From Sulfurimonas sp. (lineage in GTDB: Bacteria; Campylobacterota; Campylobacteria; Campylobacterales; Sulfurimonadaceae), in contig DTVI01000034.1 in assembly GCA_012963655.1 (NCBI GenBank), forward strand, positions 1-11,751: a stretch of DNA of 11,751 bases, read 5' to 3'. Each line of letters begins with the position of its first letter. The stretch's first letter is position 1. The translations under genes and the position numbers were made by a program. Below the pieces are notes generated by a model. That model made no database searches, had not been told where the DNA came from, and saw only the letters and a list, made by a program, of their open reading frames with translations. Shown one piece after another: positions 1-6,504 of this stretch.

Positions 1-430
1 TTCTAAGCCAATTATATAATAAAAAGATATTTATACCAATGGCAATAGCAACAACCGCAGCCATAGTATATACGCCATTTTCACTCATACTACCACCTGC
101 ACTTATAATCAGATATGACATAGCAACAATTGCCCATAAAGCAATGCTTGGTAAAAAGAGTATTGCTCCCCAACAAGAAGAGATTTGTTCTAGCTTTCCA
201 TTTTCTGCATATAACTTTCCAACATATGAAGGTAGTAACCAACAAGCACTCAAGGCTAAGGGAGGAAATAAAACAGCTAAGACAGTATAAGATGTCCCTG
301 AAATACCTTGTTGACGGTGATTCTGCAATTCAGTAAATGTTTGCGCTAGCCAGTAAATACCATACACACCAAAGGTTAGCACCCATAAACCAATGATCTT
401 TTCAGGACTTCTTTTTGTTCCAATATACAT
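1..430 (-). CDS. Partial DUF4234-like multi-pass membrane protein, cut by left edge
   Basis: The reading frame is open for 143 codons from an ATG to the window edge with no stop, so the C-terminus is missing. The N-terminus has a short basic stretch (TKRSPEK), then a hydrophobic segment containing TFGVYGIYWL followed by TFTEL. This resembles the 'TfGiYgiyW...EL' signature I associate with DUF4234 small membrane proteins. Further hydrophobic segments lie at about residues 48-70, 86-110 and 119-142, giving about four membrane helices. The ATG is preferred to an in-frame GTG two codons upstream because a G-rich Shine-Dalgarno-like stretch (TTTGGGGTG) sits just before it; a stop codon lies a few codons further upstream. 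It follows the FixH gene on the same strand but has its own likely promoter, so it is probably not part of the oxidase operon. Function is unknown. The family call is from motif memory and moderate. Confidence 0.6.
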   Translation of the reverse strand, partial: MYIGTKRSPEKIIGLWVLTFGVYGIYWLAQTFTELQNHRQQGISGTSYTVLAVLFPPLALSACWLLPSYVGKLYAENGKLEQISSCWGAILFLPSIALWAIVAMSYLIISAGGSMSENGVYTMAAVVAIAIGINIFLLYNWLR

Positions 431-463
431 ACACACCCCAAATAATTATTTTAATGAACGCGC

Positions 464-469
464 ATTATA
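464..469 (-). promoter_or_regulatory. Putative -10 element for the left-edge membrane protein gene
   Basis: The minus strand reads GTATATAATGCG here, an exact TATAAT with T-rich sequence upstream and no clear -35, as is common in Campylobacterota sigma-70 promoters. Transcription would start near position 457, leaving a leader of about 27 nt before the ATG at 430. The rest of the 431-541 gap is AT-rich. No convincing terminator is visible after the FixH gene, so read-through from the operon cannot be excluded. Confidence 0.45.
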
Positions 470-541
470 TACAATTAAAGTAAACATACTGGACGTAAAA
501 AGAAATAAAAAAGAAATATAGAGATCTTTTAAGAAAAATGC

Positions 542-1081
542 TTAGTTATTTGCCCCAGCATTACGCATAGGTTTATCTAGACCATACTCATATACACCCT
601 TGTCCAGCGTATCTGACTTTAGATTGATATGACGAAAGTCATTTCCTACAACTACCTTTGCCAAAATATTCCAACGACCTTTTTTACTTACTTTTACATT
701 TTCAAAAATATAATTTCCATTATCTACTCTTGGCTCACCTAAAACTATGTCCGAGGCCTCAAGTATTGGACGTGACAAGATTACTTTAAATTCCGCATTA
801 TTAATAGATTGGCCTTGCTTATCCACAAGCTTATAAGATAAGGTACTACCCTCTTGAGACACTGCTTCACCTGTATAAGTAAGGTCATATTTTTGATTAA
901 AAATGATATTTGCAACAATAATATCATTTGCATTTGCATCTAACTCATGATAAGCTAACATCATATCCGCATCTTCTTGAACAGGTTGAAGTAAGGCTAT
1001 ATAAATGGTTAATGCACACGCACATATAATGAAGATTGTTGCAGTAATAATACCTATTGGCCAATGTTTTCCATTAGACAT
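542..1081 (-). CDS. fixH: FixH-family cbb3 oxidase assembly protein
   Basis: This is a 179-residue protein with one N-terminal membrane helix (about residues 8-32, after MSNGKHWP). A periplasmic beta-rich domain follows, with features of the FixH family: FNQKYD, SRPILEASD, a NYIFENV strand and a KKGRWNI strand near residues 133-139. FixH proteins are linked to maturation of cbb3 oxidase, probably copper supply to CcoN. It is the last gene of the cco operon. An ATG two codons upstream (1087) is rejected because it abuts the AGAGGA Shine-Dalgarno; the ATG at 1081 lies six bases after it. Its start overlaps the end of the preceding gene by 8 bp, which suggests translational coupling. It is somewhat longer at the C-terminus (a polar tail from about residue 155) than I expect for FixH. 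The family call is good; the exact role is inferred from family and context. Confidence 0.75.
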   Translation of the reverse strand: MSNGKHWPIGIITATIFIICACALTIYIALLQPVQEDADMMLAYHELDANANDIIVANIIFNQKYDLTYTGEAVSQEGSTLSYKLVDKQGQSINNAEFKVILSRPILEASDIVLGEPRVDNGNYIFENVKVSKKGRWNILAKVVVGNDFRHINLKSDTLDKGVYEYGLDKPMRNAGANN

Positions 1082-1721
1082 TTTCATTCCTCTTATTTTT
1101 CTTTATTCTATACCAGTCTCTTATTAACTTAAGTATGGTAATCAAAGTGATGATAGATAAAAGCGAAATCAGGACCTTATAAACTAGTTTATTTGTGTCC
1201 CCAACAGCTGTACTAAGAACAACATCCTTAGACTCGGCTACTTGTTCTGATATTTCTGCATAACCATTAAACATAGCTACCGCATATTTATCTTTGTCTT
1301 GAACTTCTTTGGGCGCACGAGCCCCTATAATAGGGATAACACGCCCATTAAAAAAGGGCCAAATAGCCAAAGGATCCATAATTTGTTCTCTATCAAAAAG
1401 CTTATATAAAGACTTGTCTTCTGCGTAGATTTGAACTTGCTTAGAGTTTTCTACAAAAGAAAATAAAATAGCAGGTTCATCAAGTGTTTTAATTAAGGCT
1501 TTTTGATACTCAATAATACTTTCATTATTATCTGTTTCTTTAACAAGACTCACATACAGATTGACACCTGTTTTCTCAAAGAGTTCTCTTCCCATTGGTT
1601 CAATTTGCTCGTTGAAACCATCTATTTTAACAACTTCATCTACAATAATAAACTTTGCAAGCACAGGATTAGTAAAACAGAGGATTGCAAGAAGGGGAAT
1701 AAGCCCTTTATACCTTTTCAT
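1074..1721 (-). CDS. TPM-like membrane-anchored periplasmic protein
   Basis: This is a 215-residue protein with an N-terminal signal peptide (MKRYKGLIPLLAILCFTNPVLA, likely cleaved after residue 22). A soluble domain of about 150 residues follows, then a membrane helix at about 179-200 and a very basic cytoplasmic tail (RDWYRIKKNKRNENV). The first part (GRELFEKTGVNLYVSLV, then DEPAILFSFV and KQVQIYAEDK) has the pattern of TPM domains (Psb32/MOLO-1 type): a helix, a 'tGv.lyv..v' strand, then a strand and a 'v.i..g' segment. The expected acidic metal-binding cluster is not obvious, so the assignment is tentative. The function is unknown, but the position between the DUF4006/micropeptide genes and FixH in the cco operon suggests a part in oxidase assembly or quality control. 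No clear Shine-Dalgarno precedes the ATG, which sits inside the 3' arm of a perfect inverted repeat three bases after the stop of the upstream micropeptide, so termination-reinitiation is likely. Confidence 0.65.
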   Translation of the reverse strand: MKRYKGLIPLLAILCFTNPVLAKFIIVDEVVKIDGFNEQIEPMGRELFEKTGVNLYVSLVKETDNNESIIEYQKALIKTLDEPAILFSFVENSKQVQIYAEDKSLYKLFDREQIMDPLAIWPFFNGRVIPIIGARAPKEVQDKDKYAVAMFNGYAEISEQVAESKDVVLSTAVGDTNKLVYKVLISLLSIITLITILKLIRDWYRIKKNKRNENV

Positions 1722-1740
1722 CGATTAACCGATGAAAAGG
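1713..1740 (-). repeat. Perfect 11-bp inverted repeat spanning a stop/start junction
   Basis: The arms CCTTTTCATCG and CGATGAAAAGG are exact reverse complements separated by six bases. In the minus-strand mRNA the 5' arm covers the last codons of the 31-residue micropeptide (HLFIG), the loop holds its TAA stop, and the 3' arm holds the ATG of the TPM-like gene. There is no T-tract after it, so it is not a standard intrinsic terminator. The likely effect, by inference, is to hide the downstream start codon until ribosomes translating the micropeptide open the hairpin. Confidence 0.75.
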
Positions 1741-1820
1741 TGGTCAGCAATGACTACAGCATAAAGTGTATACATGGCCATAGCAAATAAACCAAGGCCA
1801 ATAATTACATCTAGTTTCAT
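1725..1820 (-). CDS. 31-residue single-helix membrane micropeptide in the cco operon
   Basis: The peptide reads MKLDVIIGLGLFAMAMYTLY followed by AVVIADHLFIG and a TAA stop. It is one hydrophobic helix (about residues 5-25) with a short polar end. Its reality rests on context: its ATG shares a base with the stop of the DUF4006 gene (TAATG), an AAGGA Shine-Dalgarno lies seven bases before the ATG, and its stop lies three bases before the next gene. The frame exactly fills the space between two genes with no other explanation. It is not CcoS-like: the length and the FxWxxxxGQFDD-type motif of CcoS are absent. Small single-helix subunits or assembly factors are common in respiratory oxidases, so a role in cbb3 oxidase stability is a reasonable guess but unproven. 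Confidence 0.6.
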   Translation of the reverse strand: MKLDVIIGLGLFAMAMYTLYAVVIADHLFIG

Positions 1821-2038
1821 TATTTGTCCTTTTCGCTTAACAACTTTACATGAGAAGCGTTATCTTGGCTAAACATTTTAACCCCTTTAGCATCTTCAAT
1901 GTAATAATAATCTTGAGCAACATCTCGTTGAACACCAATTGCCATGAATACCAAGGTACCTTCAACAGCTATTAGTAATAGCGTTGCTATTAGCATACCT
2001 GTTAAACCATGTAGTGCAAAAATACTTCTATTTTCCAT
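1820..2038 (-). CDS. DUF4006 family small membrane protein
   Basis: This is a 72-residue protein with an N-terminal membrane helix (GLTGMLIATLLLIAVEGTLV, residues 9-28) and a polar periplasmic tail (YYYIEDAKGVKMFSQDNA). It matches the DUF4006 family, which I know as encoded directly after ccoP in Campylobacterota. A longer frame exists upstream (start at 2077), but that start lies inside ccoP. The ATG at 2038 is preferred because AGGGGGAAAG lies about seven bases before it and the protein then starts with MENRSIF. It lies 10 bp after ccoP and its stop overlaps the ATG of the next micropeptide gene. The function is unknown; a role as an accessory subunit or assembly factor of the cbb3 oxidase is inferred from location. 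Confidence 0.8.
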   Translation of the reverse strand: MENRSIFALHGLTGMLIATLLLIAVEGTLVFMAIGVQRDVAQDYYYIEDAKGVKMFSQDNASHVKLLSEKDK

Positions 2039-2048
2039 ATCTTTCCCC

Positions 2049-3092
2049 CTACTCTTCAATTTCTTTATCAGTACCATGTGCTACATATGCAGACAGGGCC
2101 TTGATCTGAGGCATACTTAACATGTCGCCAAACGCTGGCATAACACCAATCTCACCTTTTTTCATTCCTGATTTAAGTAAGTTTGCAACTAAACATGAGT
2201 TGTAATCTTTTAAACTTGGAGCCACTAAAGACACACCATGACCTATACAGTCTTCACCTTCACAAGCACTTGCGTAACCTTCTGCTCCGGTAGTATCAGA
2301 CTCTGGTTTTACACCATAACTCTTATATCCCTTAGCCCCTTTAGGCAGAGCAGCACCATGGCATGAAGCACAAGAAGCGGCAAAAATATCTTTACCTTCT
2401 GTTGAGCCCTCTTCATCTTTAAAACCCTTAGAGATATAAGTAGCAACAACATCAATTTGTGCATCATCAAAAAGCATTCCCGGATACATAGGCGAGTCAT
2501 AACCTAATTGAGCAGAACCCTCACGGATTACTTTTTCAACATACTTTTTACTCATATTTCTAGTAGTCAAGTCTTCAGCCGTTAATAAACCCGTAGAATA
2601 GTTTTCTTGACCGTTTCCTGTAGGACCATGACAAGGTGCACATTGAACAGAAAACACACCCTCTCCCATCTTCAGTTTTTGAGTATCATTCATTTGCTCA
2701 AAATGCTTAGCAATCTTATCATTTGATATTTTTGCATCTTGATTATATTCACCAATTTGCGAGTATTCATTCATTGGATAACCTATAAGCATGTACCACA
2801 TACCCCATATCATAAGCACTATTATAGATAAGGCCCATCCTATAGGTAATTCATTTTGATATTCACCAATCCCATCCCAGTTTTCAGCCATAAGCTCACC
2901 TGAGGCAGTATCGTCTTTCATTTGTTTAATATATTTCATTACAACAACAACAGAAACAACAACAATTGCAGCCGCACCAGCCATAGCCAACATGTTTACA
3001 ATATCATCACCCATCATGTCACCAACAACAGCGTAAGTACCTGCCATTAGAACAATTGCAAGGACGATACCGAAAATCCATAAACCTTTCAT
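2049..3092 (-). CDS. ccoP: cbb3-type cytochrome c oxidase subunit III, dihaem c
   Basis: This 347-residue dihaem cytochrome passes electrons toward CcoO/CcoN. There are two N-terminal hydrophobic segments (about 3-23 and 33-52), a short cytoplasmic loop, the conserved third segment (about 84-104) with an FixP/CcoP-type ELPIGWALSI lead-in, and two periplasmic haem c domains. The haem sites are CAPCH (151-155) and CASCH (241-245). Likely methionine ligands are in SPMYPGM (202-206) and GVMPAF (318). An extra hydrophobic segment at the N-terminus and a roughly 45-residue insertion after the second CXXCH, with cysteines at 277, 282 and 300, differ from the compact proteobacterial form I know. The start ATG abuts the TAA of ccoQ with no gap, consistent with coupled translation. 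The identification is very secure. Confidence 0.96.
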   Translation of the reverse strand: MKGLWIFGIVLAIVLMAGTYAVVGDMMGDDIVNMLAMAGAAAIVVVSVVVVMKYIKQMKDDTASGELMAENWDGIGEYQNELPIGWALSIIVLMIWGMWYMLIGYPMNEYSQIGEYNQDAKISNDKIAKHFEQMNDTQKLKMGEGVFSVQCAPCHGPTGNGQENYSTGLLTAEDLTTRNMSKKYVEKVIREGSAQLGYDSPMYPGMLFDDAQIDVVATYISKGFKDEEGSTEGKDIFAASCASCHGAALPKGAKGYKSYGVKPESDTTGAEGYASACEGEDCIGHGVSLVAPSLKDYNSCLVANLLKSGMKKGEIGVMPAFGDMLSMPQIKALSAYVAHGTDKEIEE

Positions 3093-3323
3093 TTAGCCCT
3101 CCATCTTTTCTTGTGAGGTTTCTGAAATAGAATCCTCATTCTCAATCTTTTCAATTGGTGCATCAGTAAGTTCATCATGTAAGACGATATCACCATACTT
3201 TTCATAATCTTTAGTGCCTCTTGTCTTAGCGGTATATAAATGATACACATAAGCCATAAACAACAGGGATAAGGCAATGGTTAAAATAAAGTAACCGTAT
3301 GCAGATAATTCACCTAGAGTCAT
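3093..3323 (-). CDS. ccoQ: cbb3 oxidase accessory subunit CcoQ
   Basis: This is a 76-residue protein with one membrane helix (about residues 10-29, YGYFILTIALSLLFMAYVYH), followed by the CcoQ-like YTAKTRGTKDYEKYGDIVL segment and a strongly charged, mostly acidic tail. CcoQ is a small non-catalytic subunit that helps stabilise the cbb3 complex. The position between ccoO and ccoP is diagnostic. It starts 9 bp after ccoO behind an AAGGGAAG Shine-Dalgarno, and its stop directly abuts the ccoP ATG. It is longer than the roughly 50-60 residue CcoQ of other proteobacteria because of the acidic tail (about residues 50-76, ELTDAPIEKIENEDSISE). Confidence 0.9.
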   Translation of the reverse strand: MTLGELSAYGYFILTIALSLLFMAYVYHLYTAKTRGTKDYEKYGDIVLHDELTDAPIEKIENEDSISETSQEKMEG

Positions 3324-3332
3324 CTTCTTCCC

Positions 3333-4025
3333 TTATTTCAGTGAATTAAGGTAGGCAATAAGCGCTACAATCTCAGGAACTTTTCCTGCGGCAACCATAT
3401 CTTTAACATCTTGATTTTTCATCTGCTGTGCAACAAGTTTAGCTTCTATAAGTGCGTCTGCACGTCCACCTTCAACTGTCTCAGAAAGTTTTACCTGAGA
3501 CACTGAACCATCTTTCATAGGGATGTCTTTATTGTAAGGTGTGTTAAATATAAGACGTACAGTTTCAGCCTCAGCCCAACCCGTATCAACATCTGCGGTA
3601 TTGGTAAACAACCAAGGGTACTTTGGCATAATAGACCCAGGTACAACACCTGCTGGATCCATCATATGATTTTCATGCCAGTCAGTAGTACGGTAGTTAC
3701 CCACACGCATAAGGTCTGGACCAGTACGTTCAGATCCCCAAAGAAAAGGACGATCATAAGCATACTCACCACTTAATGAATACGCACCATAACGATCCGT
3801 TTCATGTTTAAATGGACGAACCAATTGTGAGTGACAGGTGTTACAGCCATTTTTCATATACACATGACGACCTGTTAATTCAAGTGTCGTATAAGGTTTA
3901 GTCCCAATAAGAGGACGAGACTGCTGAACGAAATGTGGAATGATCATAACCAAACCAGCAAATGCGATAACTACAAATATACCAACTCCGAAAAAGAATG
4001 GGCGTTTTTCTAACCAGTGAAACAT
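3333..4025 (-). CDS. ccoO: cbb3-type cytochrome c oxidase subunit II, monohaem c
   Basis: This 230-residue membrane-anchored cytochrome is part of the electron path into the catalytic subunit. It has one N-terminal helix (about 11-33), then a periplasmic haem c domain with CNTCHSQLVRPF (CXXCH at 61-65). It carries the typical CcoO stretches ETDRYGAYSLSGEYAYDRP, WGSERTGPDLMRVG, and the methionine ligand region GSIMPKYPWLF (M133). The C-terminal helix ends in a VPEIVALIAYLNSLK motif, as usual for the family. It lies 15 bp after ccoN behind a GGGAG Shine-Dalgarno and 9 bp before ccoQ. Length and motifs are complete, with no sign of damage. Confidence 0.97.
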   Translation of the reverse strand: MFHWLEKRPFFFGVGIFVVIAFAGLVMIIPHFVQQSRPLIGTKPYTTLELTGRHVYMKNGCNTCHSQLVRPFKHETDRYGAYSLSGEYAYDRPFLWGSERTGPDLMRVGNYRTTDWHENHMMDPAGVVPGSIMPKYPWLFTNTADVDTGWAEAETVRLIFNTPYNKDIPMKDGSVSQVKLSETVEGGRADALIEAKLVAQQMKNQDVKDMVAAGKVPEIVALIAYLNSLK

Positions 4026-4040
4026 ATTATCTCCCTTTCC

Positions 4041-5516
4041 TTACGCTGCCATAGGCGTAGCATTTTGAAGCTCACGTTCCTCAATAGGACGAGCCGACAT
4101 CGTTTTAATAATATTATAAATAAAGATTATAAAACCAGCTAAGTAAAGAATCCCACCTACCGCACGGATAATATAATAAACATGTAATGCATCAACGGAA
4201 TCAATGAATGAGTACGCTAAGTTACCAAATTCATCAACTGCTCTCCACATCATACCTTGTGTAATTCCTGCAATCCACATAGAGGTGAAATAAAGGATAA
4301 CACCAAGAGTCTGAAGCCAGAACTGCGTATTCATAAGTGCTTTGGAGTAAATCTCACGCTTAAAAATACGTGGAGCCATATGGTAAAGAGACGCCATAAT
4401 AATAAAGCCAACCCAACCAAGAGCACCATCATGTACATGACCAACAATCCAGTTTGTAAAGTGCGCAATAGCATTTACAGATTTAATTGCTTGAATAGGA
4501 CCTTCAATAGTAGCGAACATATAAAAAGTTGATGAAAGAATCATAAACTTAATAATTGGACTTTCTGTCACTTGTTGCCATTCACCCTTCATTGTAAGAA
4601 GCATGTTAATCGCAGAACCCCATGAAGGAAGAATAAGGATTACAGAAAAGATAGAACCCATAGTCTGCATCCAATCAGGAACAGTAGAATAAATAAGGTG
4701 GTGACCACCTGCCCATACGTATACAAACATTAAAGACCAAAATGAAAGTAAAGAAAGTTTATATGAATAAATTGCTTGACCTGATTCTTTTGGTAAAAAG
4801 TAATAAATCATACCAACAAGAGGAACCGTTAAAAGGAAACCAACTGCATTATGACCAAACCACCATTGAACCATTGCCCCTGAAGTACCTGAATAAACAG
4901 ACACACCATGCATAATGTCACCAGCGCCTGATACAAAATAAGTAGGAATAACAATATTATTCATAATAAATAGCATGGCTACTGCTAAAAAAGTTGCCAT
5001 AAAGTACCAGATAGATACATATAATGCTTTCTCTCTACGAATACCAACAAGACCGCCAATACTCACACCCCAAAGTACCCAAAAAAGTACAACTAAAATA
5101 TCTAATGGCCATTCTAACTCCGAATATTCATTTGTTTGGTTGTAACCTGAAAATAGTGATACAACCGCAAGAAACATAGCTATAAAATACAACCAAAAAT
5201 GGGTCTTACCAACAAACATTAGTAGTTTAGATTCTGCCATAGATACTTTGAGTACTCTTTGCCCTATATAATACCAACCAGCAAAAATACCACTTAAGGT
5301 AAATCCAAAAATCACTCCTGAAGTGTGTATTGGTCTAAGACGGCCAAAGCTGATATACTCAGCAACAGTATCACCAAGGAAATAATTAAATTCTGGCCAA
5401 GCCAATTGTAAGGCTAAAAGCACCCCTAGTAACATCCCGATAAATCCGAAAATCAGTGTAGACATCATAAACATCTTAGCTACTGTATAATCGTATTCTA
5501 ATGGACGGTTTTCCAT
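4041..5516 (-). CDS. ccoN: cbb3-type cytochrome c oxidase catalytic subunit I
   Basis: This 491-residue, roughly 12-helix haem-copper oxidase subunit reduces O2 to water in the inner membrane. The visible metal ligands are H64 (RPIHTSG) and H362 for low-spin haem b, H360 (VGHVHDGALGW) for the high-spin haem b3, and H222 (WWFGHNAVGF), H272 and H273 (WAGGHHLIY) for CuB. Y266, six residues before H272, fits the helix VII tyrosine that is crosslinked to a CuB histidine in cbb3 oxidases, which separates it from A-type oxidases. A GGGAG Shine-Dalgarno (AAAAAAGGGAGCTTATATG) supports the start. It is first in the operon, with a 220-bp AT-rich upstream region likely to hold its promoter. A cbb3 oxidase implies microaerobic respiration. 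Confidence 0.98.
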   Translation of the reverse strand: MENRPLEYDYTVAKMFMMSTLIFGFIGMLLGVLLALQLAWPEFNYFLGDTVAEYISFGRLRPIHTSGVIFGFTLSGIFAGWYYIGQRVLKVSMAESKLLMFVGKTHFWLYFIAMFLAVVSLFSGYNQTNEYSELEWPLDILVVLFWVLWGVSIGGLVGIRREKALYVSIWYFMATFLAVAMLFIMNNIVIPTYFVSGAGDIMHGVSVYSGTSGAMVQWWFGHNAVGFLLTVPLVGMIYYFLPKESGQAIYSYKLSLLSFWSLMFVYVWAGGHHLIYSTVPDWMQTMGSIFSVILILPSWGSAINMLLTMKGEWQQVTESPIIKFMILSSTFYMFATIEGPIQAIKSVNAIAHFTNWIVGHVHDGALGWVGFIIMASLYHMAPRIFKREIYSKALMNTQFWLQTLGVILYFTSMWIAGITQGMMWRAVDEFGNLAYSFIDSVDALHVYYIIRAVGGILYLAGFIIFIYNIIKTMSARPIEERELQNATPMAA

Positions 5517-5736
5517 ATAAGCTCCCTTTTTTGTATTTAAAAATTTTTGTATTCATAGTCTTAAATTCTAAGCTTAAACGATATTACTATAAATTCATAA
5601 TTATATGTCCCAGGATTAGGGAATATCCTTTAAATCAAGTTATATAATATCAAATAATAATAATTATTAAGCTTAATGTTGAAAATTAATTATATATTTA
5701 AATTAATATTTTGCTAAGTTTGGGATAAATAAGTAT
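5517..5736 (-). promoter_or_regulatory. ccoN upstream region with putative -10 and dyads
   Basis: This gap is very AT-rich and holds no gene I can support. On the minus strand CATATAAT gives a candidate -10 (TATAAT at 5600-5605), which would leave a leader of about 77 nt. Just upstream, AGGAT and ATCCT form a 5-bp inverted repeat (5612-5616 and 5625-5629) about where a -35 would lie. A 12-bp perfect palindrome ATTAAGCTTAAT (5666-5677) and a second TAAGCTTAA (5569-5577) are repeated sequence candidates for regulator binding. I find no convincing FNR-type site with both half-sites. The promoter call is tentative. Confidence 0.35.
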
Positions 5737-6504
5737 TTATAATCCGCATTTTCCCGTGCCACATTTTCCTGTCCCACATTTCATAGAAGAATTTTCTATG
5801 GGATGAAGGTAGATATTATAGTTACCATAGGCTTTATATAGCGTCCACCCCCCGTATAAGATTATAATTAAAGATGATATTTCAATCATGATATGTCTAA
5901 AGCGATTTTGAGAAATAAAGCCAACTAAAAATCCAAGGCTAAAAAGTGTTGGTATAGTTGATACCCCAAAAACTAACATAACTCCCGCTCCTAGCAACAT
6001 TGACTTCGTTGAAATAGCAGTAATGAGCATAGTATACACAAGACCACACGGAAAAAAACCATTTAATGAGCCTAAAGTAAAAAAACTCAGTTTAGATTTA
6101 GAATTCAGTTGTGAAAAGAAGATTTTTTTGAACCAAGTCTTTTGAGCAAGAGGATATTCAAGATAGCTTATAAACTTTAATTTCCCTGATAATGATAATC
6201 CCATCAAGACCATCAAAACACCTGAAAAACCAAACATAATCATACGCATCATTGGGGTTGCTTCCCAAAGTGAACCAAAAAAACCGAAAAGAGCCCCTAA
6301 GAGAGTATACGAACTTATACGACCTAGATTATAAAAGCCATGTCCTAAAGCCTGAGATGATTTAGAAGTGCTTCCATCCATCTTAGCCGTTGTATACGAA
6401 ACAATAAAACCACCGCACATACCAATACAGTGTCCTAAAGAGCCAAAAAATCCAAAGGCTAAAATTGCTAAGAGTTCAAGAGAGTTATGATCGTAGAAGT
6501 TCAT
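5737..6504 (-). CDS. TauE/SafE/UreH-like (DsbD_2-type) membrane protein with KCGTG-repeat tail
   Basis: This is a 255-residue protein with about six membrane helices. Two conserved signatures are visible: GHCIGMCGG near the end of the first helix (C26, C30) and GFFPCGLVY (C153) at the start of the second half. This is the pattern of the UreH-like/DsbD_2 family, whose members move electrons or metals across the membrane; several are linked to cytochrome or cbb3 oxidase maturation. The C-terminus after the last helix ends in MKCGTGKCGTGKCGL, with cysteines at 243, 248 and 253 five residues apart, a likely soft-metal site. It lies on the same strand upstream of ccoN, 220 bp away. The ATG follows AAGGA at seven bases. 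A copper or thiol role in oxidase assembly is inference; automatic annotation would probably say 'sulfite exporter TauE/SafE'. Confidence 0.75.
   Translation of the reverse strand: MNFYDHNSLELLAILAFGFFGSLGHCIGMCGGFIVSYTTAKMDGSTSKSSQALGHGFYNLGRISSYTLLGALFGFFGSLWEATPMMRMIMFGFSGVLMVLMGLSLSGKLKFISYLEYPLAQKTWFKKIFFSQLNSKSKLSFFTLGSLNGFFPCGLVYTMLITAISTKSMLLGAGVMLVFGVSTIPTLFSLGFLVGFISQNRFRHIMIEISSLIIILYGGWTLYKAYGNYNIYLHPIENSSMKCGTGKCGTGKCGL

Noticed and set aside
39..290. Plus-strand open frame of 83 codons over the left-edge gene
   Set aside because: It is antisense to the DUF4234-like frame, which has the better start, ribosome site and membrane-protein pattern.
1082..1087. ATG two codons upstream of the chosen FixH start
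   Set aside because: It touches the AGAGGA ribosome site, leaving no spacing; the ATG at 1081 is correctly spaced.
2039..2077. Upstream extension of the DUF4006 gene to a start at 2077
   Set aside because: That start lies within ccoP and lacks a ribosome site; the ATG at 2038 has a strong one at proper spacing and gives the family N-terminus.
4257..4532. Plus-strand open frame inside ccoN; similar frames inside glnS at 9838-10089 and 10955-11505
   Set aside because: They are antisense shadows of strongly supported genes and encode no recognisable protein.
5627..5640. TTGAT half-site resembling an FNR/CRP box upstream of ccoN (minus strand)
   Set aside because: The second half-site (ATCAA) is missing; the match reads TTGAT-TTAA-AGGAT.
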